Shown here: piece by piece, positions 12,391 through 24,200 of the stretch
Layout: each line of letters starts with the position of its first letter
Numbering within the stretch: position 1 is the stretch's first letter
NCBI GenBank assembly: GCA_025331125.1
Contig: JAOALB010000075.1
Coordinates: 62,001 to 126,000, forward strand
From: Mycogone perniciosa
Lineage: Eukaryota; Ascomycota; Sordariomycetes; Hypocreales; Hypocreaceae
DNA length: 64,000 nt
Direction of reading: 5' to 3'
The notes under the pieces: generated by a model
Database searches by the model: none
What the model was told of the DNA's origin: nothing
The model's input: only the letters and a program-made list of their open reading frames with translations
Position numbers and translations under genes: made by a program

Positions 12391-13901
12391 CTAACCCCAG
12401 ACACTGGCCTGAGCGCCGAGACCCGACTGGCCCCAAACACCGTTGCCACGACCCCAGCCACCAGAGGAGGCATGAGGAGTGGTCGACCGTTTGGCGGATG
12501 CGTTAGCTGTCGGTGTTCCGGTGGGACGAGTCCCAATAGGGGCAACACTCGGTCCTTGCTGGCCCGTCTTGGAGCCGTGGCCAAGATCACTGCGAGGAGG
12601 GGACCCGCCGGTTGGGCTCGACGTGCTTGTGCGGCTATGAGAGCCAACAGCATTGTCAAACACCTTGTTGGTCGGCCCAGTAGCCTGGGGGCTGATGGTG
12701 CTCTGCGGTCGAGAGTTGGGGTCGGCCGGAGCCGTGTTGGCATCATTGGTCGATCCAGGGGTGCCCGCGTCGGCAGTCGGGGGGGCGCGGCCAATGTTGT
12801 CATAGGTAAGGGGAGAGTGTCCGCGCAGACTAGATGGGCCGCTCGGACCGGGGACTCCAGGTCTGACAGCACCAGTCTCGTCAATATAACCACCCTTTTC
12901 AGCGAATGAACCCTCACCGTACAAGGCACTGCGCTGGCGGGCAATGAGATCGCGCGTCTCCTCCTCGGTCATGTGCTTGTTGCTCGGCTGAGCGACATCA
13001 GACAAAACACCTACGCGGAAAAAACAAAAGTCGTTAGCACACGCCTGCCTTGTCCAAGTTGGGAATAGCCACGATGCAAGTTTTTGAACAAGGGAAACCC
13101 AAACGAGAGTGGGACGGAAAAGTCGTCATGGTGAGCCATCCTTTGGCCAGGAATTTTTTATTTGGGATCTTCTTGTGATAGGAAGTGCTACACAGTAGAG
13201 GGAGGCCTACTTCGTTGGTATTGCTGCTCTGTGTGCAGATTTCGAAGCTCTCGCTCCCGTTGAGCTGCCATCCTTCTCTTCGCCTGCATGACCTGCTCCG
13301 CCTCGTTGGAGCCTCGCGAGGACTGGTGGCGTTGAGACGCGTAAAAGTTGTGTAGGTTTGGGCCTTGAGGGCCACGAGCGTCATCGAAGTTATTGACAGA
13401 GTGAGGGCGAGGACCGCCACCCATTCGACCATCTGTAAAGGAAGAGGGATTGTCAGTAATGGTCCTTCCATGGGCCTGCCCAAGGCCCGTACTACCTACT
13501 CAAGGCGGCAGGGGGATGTGAAACCGGTGACAACCAGCAGGGTATAGAGAACTCACGTCGCGCACCCATCATATAGCCTTTGCCAGATTTCTGCAGATTT
13601 TCATGAGCACGGTCAACCTCTGCAAACCGACCCGTCAGTATATATACACATTTCAGCGGTCGTGGGTGGATGGCATTCGCGGTTGTCACATACCGTCAAA
13701 CTGATACGAGAAGGCGAAGTCGTCCTGCGGCTGAGGACCGCTGGCGCCTGTCAAGATCAAAAAAGTCAATGGCCAGCTCTCGCGTCAGATGAAGGTGCAA
13801 GGTTGCGTACCTGCGCGAACGGGCGTGGTTGCGCCATGGTGCTCCCAATTGTTCTGGCTGGGGGTAGCAGACCACTGAGGGTTGTTCTCGTAGTAGGACA
13901 T
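12391..13901 (-). CDS. Conserved fungal low-complexity protein, function unknown (five exons)
   Basis: Exons on the minus strand: 13901-13811, 13747-13694, 13619-13557, 13432-13211 and 13010-12391. Every intron is GT..AG, every junction is phase 1, and the product is 349 residues. It begins MSYYENNPQWSATPSQNNW, continues with DDFAFSYQFDEVDRAHENLQ, has a Gly/His/Arg-rich middle, a basic helical segment rich in Gln, Arg and Glu near residues 120-145, a short conserved-looking block MTEEETRDLIARQRSALYGE, and a Ser/Thr/Pro/Gly-rich tail ending in tryptophan-glycine repeats (GGWGRGNGVWGQ). I do not recognise the family. The consistent splicing and preserved frame over five exons are what make it a gene. 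The composition suggests a mostly disordered RNA- or protein-binding adaptor, which is only inference. Confidence 0.75.
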
Positions 13902-16420
13902 TGTTTCTCTCGGGGGGAGTCGGTCGATCAGGTGGTTAGACGAAGACGGAGAGACAGCAGGACAGGTGTAGTCTGGCTCTGTTCAGTCCTGCGAATCCAA
14001 GGTGGCGAGAGTTAGTAAAAAGAATGCGAGATAAATTGGAAAAGTTGCGGTCAAATGCAATTTGTGGGGCGATGGATATGAAGGATGTCGGCCATGTCCA
14101 CTCCCCACGGCTGAAGAGAAGAAAAAGATGTCGGCCAAGAATCGCCAAAAGGATGCGACATGTACAGAGGGGAGAGAAGTAAGAAGCATGTGTTGCAGTA
14201 CTCTGTAGCTTGCGTCGCACAGACCCGGGTAAGAATATAGTAGGAGATGTGAGGACCCTTGGAGGGGGTGAAGGGGGGGGTTGAATCCTGGCGTTCAAGA
14301 CACACCGGCAGCAACAGCCTATTATCGGTGGGATAGGACGATAAAAGGGGTGAATACAAGATAGACAAAAGAGACAAGAGAAAAGACAAGAGCCAACCGT
14401 CCAGATAAGAGCAAAACAAAACTTACCTTGCTGGTGAACTGTGTTGAGGAAATCGTGCGGCAACGAGGCGCAAAACAACCCAAAGAATAGGAAAAGCCGC
14501 GGCGACAGCGCGACAAAAAAAGATGACAAAAACCGCAAAGGGGTCTCGGAGGAAGAAAAAAAAAGAGGACAGCGGAAGTGAGACCGGGCCAAACCACCTC
14601 TGGACTGCGGACTCGGACTGGCGCGCAGACGTCGAAATAGAGCGCAGGGGAGGTTTGGAGAGAGGAGGAAAGGAGAGAGGCCAGACCGTCGTTTGTTGGG
14701 TGGATGAAGGAGGAGGAGGAGAGCGAGGAGAACGAGGATCGTAGAAATCGTGACGAAGGAGAAAATTCGGGGTGGTGGAAAGGGGAGTGACAGAGAGCAG
14801 AGCAGTCGAAGGCAAAAGACGGAGAGCAGCAAAACCCGTCAGTCAGGTCATAGCCTGTACTCCGTACTCACAGCCTGTACTCATAGCCTGTGCTCATGGC
14901 CTTTACGCTGTACGAAGTACTCGGTAGGTACTCTGTACTCTGTACTCTGTACCCAGGCGCTGGGAAACGGCCCGGAGGGGGCGTCGCCTATCGCCCGCTA
15001 TAAGAAAAAAAAAGACGGGCTATTATCAACCGGAAATTACACCGCACTGTACGGAGATCAAATGGGACTACGAAGTACGGGTCTTGGGGTCCTTTTGTCA
15101 GATCGATAGGGACGGAGTAATACGAAGTACCTACCTAGCAGTATTAGTACTACAGAGCAGATATTTACGACAGTCACTACCAGCCAGTCTCTGTTCTGTA
15201 ATCAAGTTTAGGTGCCCTCCATATTCACACTCCCGCTTCCTGGGCCCTCGTTTGATTCCATAGTCGTCTTGTCAACTGGAAATCAAGATGTGCTTGAGTG
15301 GTCTTGAGTGGTGTCATGCGTCGGGAGGTAACGGGCATGAGCACAGTTGAGAGTGTATTAAATTCGCACTGTAGAGATACAGCGCACCCGGAGTGCTACA
15401 GAAGGCTTCAAGTTTGCGATAAGAACTGAGGACATGGCAAGATATGTCTGTTTTTGCATACTACTACGGAGTACGGAGTAAGTAGGCGGTACTTGATATA
15501 CCGTGCAGATGTCTCTACGCACCGGCGTTTTAGGGCACGGGCATGATGGCTTTCCTTCTTGGCTCACCTCAATTTTCCTCTCCTTTACGACTACTCCGTA
15601 CTTCGTACATAATAATATTAATTAATACTTGAACATGCGAGACGACTCGGGGGCCAGGATAGGATGGATCCTCTTCGCAATCTGCAACAGGCATTGTCAG
15701 ACAAGTAAGTCCCAGGCTGCTGGGTTCAAGGGAGAACACATGCTCGCACTGTCCTCTGCTGCGTCAGGACGTCATGGCTTGCTTGGCTACGCGGGTACGT
15801 ATTGATGATGCCAATCTCCTTTCACAGTGGACACACTAACCGTCCAGGAATTCCGCCGCAATGGCCATTAGGATCAAACAGGCTGTCTCTTTTTTGCAAG
15901 TCTGCGCCGAGTTTGGAATATGGAGCACTATGCGGATACCTTGGCACAGGACTAGGTATGCTCTTGGCTCCGTATCATCATGCTACTACTACTCCGTACT
16001 CCGTAGTACTACGAGTAATACTACTACGAGTACGAGTGCTATTAGTAGGGACGGAAACCCCACGATCCGAACTGATACGCCCATGTTGGACACCGCGTTT
16101 TGGGTTCCTCGGCACGAGCCACGAGGTTCGTCCGAGGCGGTAGCCGTACAGGGTGAAACCGCAGCTCCTTAGCACTACGGAGTACGGAGTATAGGCAGTG
16201 GGAGTTGTACGGAAAAAGAAAAACAAGGGGGACGGGAGAAGAAAAAGAAAAGAGGGTACGGTAATAATAGTGTCAAGCTTCAGAGTTCAGACCAGACCGG
16301 GCCAGGGTCCTCGGCGGCGGCCCGTTGAACGCGTGCTCTTTGGCCTGCTTCCGTCACAGTCTGAACTTGTCGAAGGTGTACTGATGTGAAGCTGAGGGCT
16401 GCCTGACACAATCAGTGTCA

Positions 16421-16436
16421 GTGTGTGTGTGTGTGT
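16421..16436. repeat. (GT)n microsatellite
   Basis: Eight consecutive GT units in the spacer downstream of the polyketide synthase gene. No coding role is seen. Confidence 0.85.
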
Positions 16437-16510
16437 GGACATAGATACATGCATACTATCATCAGTGGCAGAAGCGCCTCTCGGTCGGCAATAGGCGAGA
16501 CGGCGAATGC

Positions 16511-16528
16511 CTGTCTGTCTGTCTGTCT
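16511..16528. repeat. (CTGT)n microsatellite
   Basis: Four to five CTGT units follow the GT array by about 75 bases. It is intergenic. Confidence 0.8.
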
Positions 16529-18125
16529 CTGTCCATCTTCACCCCATTTACGTCCTCAGCTACGTAATGACGCCCTCCAAAGAGCAATCAGCCCACAAGC
16601 CGCCAGCCGTTCTTCGTCCTCCCACACACGCACGCTCGCTGGCTGCAATGCACCGCACCCTGCTTGCATGAATCACACCTGGCCAACCACACATGCGCAG
16701 GCCTTCTTTTCTTTGATAGTTGAGAAATTTGAGCCATCTTTCAGCAGATGCTACGTCTCATGACTGACCTGACTTGGCAGATCGTTTAAGCCTCAATCAA
16801 ATGATTTCCCCGAATCAACAATACACTAATAACTAGCATAGTACAAGCCACGCTCACTCAGTCTATCGACGAGTACGGAGTACGGAGTACATACATACAT
16901 ACCCGTCATGCGCGATCGGGCATCGATCCTCACAGTTCGGCATGGCCAACAGCCGGCCCCGATCGAGGCCCCTTTGACCCAAAGGCTCAAGGCCACGGAG
17001 CACTACTTATCCATAGTTGAAGCCTCAAGCTTTTCGGCAATACTAAAAAGAGAGAGAGAGACAAGACAGAAATTGTTTACGCACAGTGCAACGCAACCAA
17101 GGCCCCCCATTCGTCATTTCGGTTGAAAGGCGGCGGCTAAATCTGGGGCCATTGGATGTGGACAATCCTCAAACAGGCATCGTCTTGCTTGCTAGCCTGT
17201 TCATACTACTACTCCAGCTTATTACTCCTTACCATTGCCCGGTTCTTTGTGTGGGTTTTGCTTCTTTTTCTCTCCTAATCTCTTGCTCTCTGGGGTATGC
17301 TCGCAAATCAGCGGTATCACGAGGTCTTTCAGTGCCAGTCATCTACTATTCGCTTGTTGTGTTGGTCGTCAGATCTTCCCTCTAAGCTGGTTCAAGGCCC
17401 CAGACCCCAGGCCAAATGGCGAGATTTGCGAGCTCTACGAAGTACGGAGTAGGTAGTTCGAGGCTTACAAGGTCGCCCCCGCATTAGGAGATGAAGACCG
17501 TTGCGCCACCAATATTATTATTATCCCTCTCCCTCCGGCCGAGAACGAACCATGGAACAATTATCTGGCCGGCGTCGGACCCTGCATGCCACATGAATTG
17601 GGACAAAGGCCAACGAATCATGGTGACGATGCCTACACCGTACGGAGGTGTCCGAAGGTGGAGGGACTGCAAGACTACGTTGTATCGACCTTTTCTGCTG
17701 GGACATCAACATCGTAACGACCCCCACGATGCCATAATTTGAGACGAATCACCCGCTAAGATGTGAGAGAGAAACATCTTCCGGACTCGTCACGTCAGAC
17801 TTCCTCGTTAGGCAACCAACCATACCTAGGTAAACCTTGGTGGACCTGTGTATGTAGATTATGGTGGAGAGGAGAGGATGACACGAGTGTACAGAGTACT
17901 CCGTACGGAGCATCCGGATAGATTGCGGGGAGCGGGTCATGATCCCGCCACTCGCTTGGCGTCTTGCTTCTGCCAGGACGACGGATAGGGATATGTAGCC
18001 GACTTGATCTTGCATGGCTACCCTGAGAGCCTTATCGGCAAACAAAGTTGTCGACATTGCACTTCCCTCTTATATCACACTCCCCTGGCACCTGCTATTA
18101 AAGGGAACTGGCGTTAGTAAATTAT

Positions 18126-18150
18126 ATTGTATTGTATTGTATTGTATTGT
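18126..18150. repeat. (ATTGT)5 pentanucleotide array just beyond the PKS stop codon
   Basis: Five perfect ATTGT units lie about 70 bases downstream (on the minus strand) of the polyketide synthase stop. It may fall in the 3' UTR of that gene. It is likely length-variable. Confidence 0.85.
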
Positions 18151-18218
18151 AACCAAGCTGTCTCTATGCTTAAATCTGCAAATCACTGCTCAAAGTTCCT
18201 AGCCTACCAAATTATCTG

Positions 18219-21200
18219 CTAGTCCATACTCATCAAGTCACTGATTACATCCCACAGCAACTCCCGGTTTTGCTGCACAGACCAGTGATTACCTTCCATG
18301 TTGATCAAATTGAATTGCTTGGTATGAGCTGCCCATCCTGCAACCTCCTCGGGGAAAACAAGGTCATCTTGACGAGCAACAACAGCAGTGATGGGCACGT
18401 CAAGCGCATCCTCTTCGGTATACTCGTATTCAAGAAGCAGAGGTGTATCTTTCCTCATCATGGGCACGATAGAAAGAGCAAAGTCAACGCCTTCAACATT
18501 CTGCGAGACTGCTGTCAGATATTCTGTACTGTAGTCTTCTGCCGATATCTGAAGGAGCTGCTCACGTCTTTGCAACCAGCGGGCAAGATGTGGAGCGATT
18601 GTGGTCGTGATCATTAGACGTGGGAGCGGTTTGCCTTGTCGACGCAGCGCGCGGATGGCTTCAAAGGCAATGATTCCACCAAGCGAGTGACCCCAGAATA
18701 CATCTGCGGGTCCAACTGAATGTTCCAGCTCTGTCATGATTGCTGCAACAATCTCTGAAAGATTGGCTGGAATGGGTTCGTCAGCCCGGTTTTCTCGCCC
18801 AGGTAATTGCACTGCAATCGGATCCATTCCCTTGGGTGGATTCAAAAGAAATGGGTAGAATTGAGAAGCACTACCCCCCATAGCATGGAAACAGATTACT
18901 CGTCGGCCAGTACCAGTTCCCTTGATTAACCATGGCGACAGGATAGACAGTCCGTCAGTCAAGACGGCATTGAACTGACTGTCGGTGGCATCCGCCGAAG
19001 CCTGTGTGTCCACAGGGCCTTTACCTAGCGAATCATACAACTCTTCGGCGACTTGCAGAAGAGTTGGGCCTTGGAAAAGCTTCATAAGACTGTATGTCTC
19101 ACGGAACTCACGCAAGATCACGCCACGCAGCTGTGTGAGCGTCAACGAATCGAAAGCGTATTGATCAATCTTCTCCGCAACGGAAATCCGACTAGGCTCG
19201 AGGCCCAAGATCTTGGCAAGCCCGTTGCACAATGTGTCCGCTATCATCTCCACCATCTCTGAACCTGAAAGGTTAGCCATCGAGTGGCTAGATTCAGAAG
19301 CATGATTTCCTTCTCGTTCGCTGCCTAATCCTGAGAAGAGTCCATTGTTGAGGAGATGCGGGTGTGACTTGAGATATCGTGAGAAGTCAATGTTCAAAGC
19401 TAGTCTTTGTGTAGAGTTACTGAGTATCATACGCTCCACTAGAGAACAAATTGCCGGTAGATGACTTATCGAAAGTCCTTGCAATTGCAAATGTGCCAAA
19501 GTTTGATCGGGGTTGACAGTCTTGCTGATTATTCCAGCATAATCTCCTAGAAGCCCAAGGTTAAGCGACAGTCCCGGTAAGCCAGACGACCGCCGGTGAT
19601 GAGCCAGCGAATCTAGAAACTGGTTGGCGGCGGCATAGCTGAAACTGCCCACGCTCCCTAAGATGCCTCCTACGGAAGAAGTCATTACGAAAAAGTCTAG
19701 ATGCCTGTCTCGAGTAGCTAGGTGCAGGTTCCAAGCTCCAACTGCCTTGGATCCGTACACATCCCGAAAGCTCTCCATTGTGGTTTCGTGACAAAATGCG
19801 CTCTGGGTTACACCTGCACAATGAATGACGCCAGCAATTGGTGGCCAGCCCGATCCCTCTGCGAAAAGCGAGTTGACGGCGGCGGTGCTACTGACATCCA
19901 CATGCTGAATATAGACCATAGCTCCTCGACTCCTGATGTCCACGATGATTGCTTGATCTTCTGCAGCTTTGGCACCGGATCGACTGGCAAGTACAAGATG
20001 TTTGGCTCCTCGGCTAACCAAGAACCGTGCCAGTTGAATACCAAGTCCGCTTGCACCTCCGGTGATGAGATAGCTTCTGCCATCACGGAGTTGCAGCCGC
20101 CTAGGAAGTACAGCATCAAGGTGCACATTCTCCGGCATTTCCACGACAGCCTTTCCGATCACAGAGGATCGAGATAAAGCTTTCAGAGCCGTAGATACTT
20201 GTGTGATCGGGTATTTGGTTATCGGCGGAGGTACCAATTGGCCATTCTCAAACAGTGTTTGGACCGCGCTCAGCATCCGGCAATGTAACTGCGGCTTCTG
20301 GAAGGCCAGCCGGTCGAGATCGACTACAGAGAATGAAAGATTGTTACCAAATCTTTCGAGTCCAAGTTGTGTATTGTCATAGATGTCTGCCTTTCCAATT
20401 TCCAAAAAGCGTCCGAATGGAGCCAAGCATGCGACAGACTGGAGCAACATTGGGCCTATGAGGGAGTTGAGGACCAAGTCTACACCTAAGCCACCTGTTG
20501 CTTTCTTGACATCGCCATGGAAGGATGGTGATCTGGAATCAAATACGGCTTCGACTCCCATCTTGGATACTATGGCGCGACGCTCGGGGCTTCCAGCGGT
20601 CGCAAACACACGAGCACCAAAAAGCTGGGCAATTTGGATGGCCGCAATACCAACACCACCAGCTGCTGCATGAATGAGAACACTTTCTCCACGAGCCAAT
20701 CGCCCCAAGTACACGAGAGAGTAATATGCCGTCATGTAAACAACAGGGATAGAAGCTGCCTCCGCCATCGTAATGGATGAAGGGACTGAAACGACGTGTC
20801 TGTAGTCAACGACCACTAAACCAGCCAATCCGCCTCCGAGGATGGCCATAACAGAGCTGCCAATTTCCAAATCTTGCACGTTCTCGCCCATCTTCACGAC
20901 GCGTCCGGCAATCTCGAGGCCAAGCGTCTGTCCTGCAAGCCCGCCCGATGTGGCCCTCTCGCTAAGAAGACCCAATCCATTCATGACATCCTTGAAGTTA
21001 AGACCCGTGGCATGGACCTCAATCGCTATATCATATGGGCCTAGAGATACTGGTGGCTGCTCCTGAATAACGATGCCATCAAGCGAGCCGTTGCTCAGAT
21101 CTCGCTCACAGCGATAGTTTCCTCCTCGAGCGGGGAGCGATCTCGTAGTTTTTTCCTCTTCATTGATATCTACAGGCACAATCTCTTTGAAGAAGCGGCC

Positions 21201-24200
21201 TTCCGGTCGAATTGCCACGCTGGTGTCGTTACGGCCGAGACGAATGGTCCGTAATTCCTCTTCGAGCAATGTGGTCTCCTCGCCAGCGTCGCTCAATCCA
21301 AGATCCACGATTCGGATGCGGGCTTGAGGCAACTCGTTTTCCATGACTCGCACAGCTACCTCAATAGATGATGAAAGCGGGTTACATTGTGAATCCACTG
21401 GGGTCATGGAGCCTCCTCTGGTCAGTATAATGACTGTGGGAGAACCCTGCTGCTCGTGGATCCATCCAGCAACACGCAGAAGCGTGCTAAATATTATCTC
21501 CGCATTCTGGCGAAGATCCAGCACATCATCGCTGAGTAAAACGAGTGCTGGAATGATAATGAGTGCCCTACGGTCGAGATTAAATCCCCATTTACCAGTA
21601 TCCCATTTGACATCAAGGACGTCAGCATGTACCTGGTGTATCGATGACCTAGGGAATGCTTTATGCACTGACGACGACCAATTGAAGCCTTGGAATTGCA
21701 AATCAATCGCAAGAATGTTCGGAAAATCCACATCAGCTCTTCTCAGACCGAGCTGCGAAGCTTCAGGTTTAAAGCACACCTGGTGCTCTCTTAACCGCAT
21801 CGGAGCTTGACTGGTAAGGCGCTTTGCAGTAAGTCCATTGATTAGTGCGAGGACTCGACCATCCTCATCATACACCGAGGCGTTGCAGCGAATAAATACT
21901 TCATCGCGGGAAGTAATACGGATGTGAGTAAAGGCCGCCGTGACACCACCGTCTGCGTTAAACAGCTGGACCTGGTCTACGTGATAGGGCAAGTAGACAA
22001 AACGGCAATCGCCATGATGGTGTATATCTGCAATTAGTGTATGAGCACAGGCATCCAAGAGGGCAGGATGGAATCTAAAGTGTCTTGCTTCGCGCCGGTA
22101 GGAAGGGGCAAGCTGAGCATAAGAGAAGATCTCGTTGCCCAGTCGCCATATGTTCTTGATTGCTCTGAATGCATCGCCATAACGAAGGCCAGACTGCTCT
22201 ATTGTCTGGTAGAAGTGATCAACATGCAGCTCAGCCCCTGCCTGGATGCGATCCCTGGCGCTCTGCATTGTTTCTAGACCGGCGCTTGGTGGCTGATCCA
22301 CAATGTTGATCCGCCCACGTGAACAGATTTGCCATGCTCCATCGCTTTGCGAGGCTGGCGGGCGAGTTGCAATCACGTAATCTTTCGCGGCAGACTTGAT
22401 CTCAAACAATATCTGAGGAGCAAACTCTTCAGCTGAAGCCAGCACCACGGGGTGCTCGAAGCGGAGATCCTCAAGCCAGACGTTTTTCTCATGCGGCATG
22501 TGCTCTCTGGCGCCCAAGTACGCCGCCTCAATATGACCAGTCATGGGGAAGACTATGGCACCGTCTACTACATGGTCTGAAAGAAAAGGTGAAACGCCAG
22601 TGCTGAGTCTGAGGCGGAGTGCGGCCCGACCCTCGCTGGTCAAGTTGGTTGAACCTCCAAGAAAAGGATGGCGAGATTTTGCCAGGCGACGTAATTGGGC
22701 CTCCGGATGCTCGAATGAGCAATGATGCCGTTGAAAAGCATACAATGGAAGATCTACAAAACAGCCGCCTCCTCCATTAAAGGACTGAATGTCGGCATCG
22801 ATGTTCAGAGCAGCCGCAGCTCCAACGATACGAGAGATAGGTTCTAAATCGTTCTCTCTAGCCATGGCTGGAAGTATCTGTGCAGACAGCTTGGCCGACT
22901 CAGCGATGGCTCGAGTTCCAGAGACTAGAACAGGATGTGGACCAAGTTCGACGAAGAAATTGTAGCCATCTGCGAGCATTCTTTCCGCCGTTTCAACGTA
23001 ACGGACTGGCTTTCGTACGTTTTCGAACCAATACTGGCCAGTCAAATGAGTTCCTGGTTCAACGGCGGTGGTGACAGTGGAGTAGAGAGTAATATCGGTA
23101 GATTTGCTTTGGACTTCCGAGAGCACCTGAACGAGCTCGGTTTCCAGGGCGTCCATGAAGCGGCTATGGTATGGAACATCAACATTCACGAAGCGAGCAA
23201 ACGAACCGGCATCTTGCAGCTCTCCAGCTAGCTGCTCCAAGTCTTCTGTATTTCCTGCCAAGGTCGTCATTTTGGGCCCGTTGAGGGTTGCAATCTCAAT
23301 TCTGCCGCTCAATTTACGGCGGTCGATTAATTGCTGGGCTTCTGTCGAGGACAACGCAGTGGCTAACATAGATCCAGAGCCACGAGCTTTACTTTGGATT
23401 TTGGATCGGAAATAGATGACATCAACAGCCTGCTCCAGAGTCAACGCGCCAGCGATATGAGCAGCTGCGACTTCGCCAATGGAGTGGCCAGCAATCGCAT
23501 CGGGCTTGATTCCATACGACATCAGCGTTCTCGCTAATGCGATCTGGATGGCCGCAATGGCTGGCTGAACGATGACTGTTGTATTTAGTCTTGATGGGTC
23601 ATCATGAGCGGACATCTCAGCCAAAACGGAGAATCCCGCTCGAGAAGTAAATATGGCATCAAACGCAGCCAAGCTGTCACAGAATACAACTTCTTGATGA
23701 GCCAGTGAGACACCCATACCAAGCCATTGCCCGCCCTGACCGGAAAAGACAAACGCAATTTTGGGACTTGCCCCTGGTCGCTTCTGAAGTGTCAAGATGT
23801 CCTTTGAAGTCTGACCAGAGCCAACCATGTCCAGTCGGGAACACAGTTCATCAATATTTCTTGCTGGGATGACAGAGGTCTGGGAATGCCGGCTTCGACG
23901 CATGTTTAACGTGTACGCAACATCACTAAGGTTTAGTTTGTGTTGTCTAAGATGTGAGGCTAAATCTTTGGCCACATTTTCCATCGCTGGCCGCGATCTT
24001 GCAGACAAGAGAAATACGCGTGGCTCATGGATGGATGGTGCCGAGACTGTCGTATTTGGCATTGCCTGTAAAATGGCATGGGCGTTGGTCCCTCCCGCAC
24101 CAAAAGAGTTGACGCCAACCAGTACCCCTTTATTTCGTGTCATATCCATCATCTTCAATGGCACTGCAAGTCTCAAGGAGTGGAAGTCAATGGATGGATT

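Larger units (their letters stand above)
13902..18218. other. 4.3-kb gene-poor spacer rich in short palindromes
   Basis: The first kilobase or so is the leader/promoter of the low-complexity gene; its coding strand is strongly pyrimidine-rich (14100-14800), and 14450 region carries plausible leader splice signals. Beyond it lie many copies of TACTCCGTA/TACGGAGTA (14868, 15465, 15590, 15993, 16172, 16872, 17440, 17895), a GT dinucleotide array and a CTGT array. No conserved protein or structural RNA was recognised. The open frames in this stretch lack family features and overlap each other on both strands. Confidence 0.55.

Noticed and set aside
13936..14832. A 298-codon minus-strand frame upstream of the low-complexity gene
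   Set aside because: It is a Leu/Ser/Phe/Pro-rich translation of a pyrimidine-rich leader, without domains or conserved motifs; it also overlaps the likely 5' UTR and promoter.
17385..17410. A B-box-like GGTTCAAGGCC that could mark a tRNA
   Set aside because: No matching A box, acceptor stem or anticodon arm could be folded around it.
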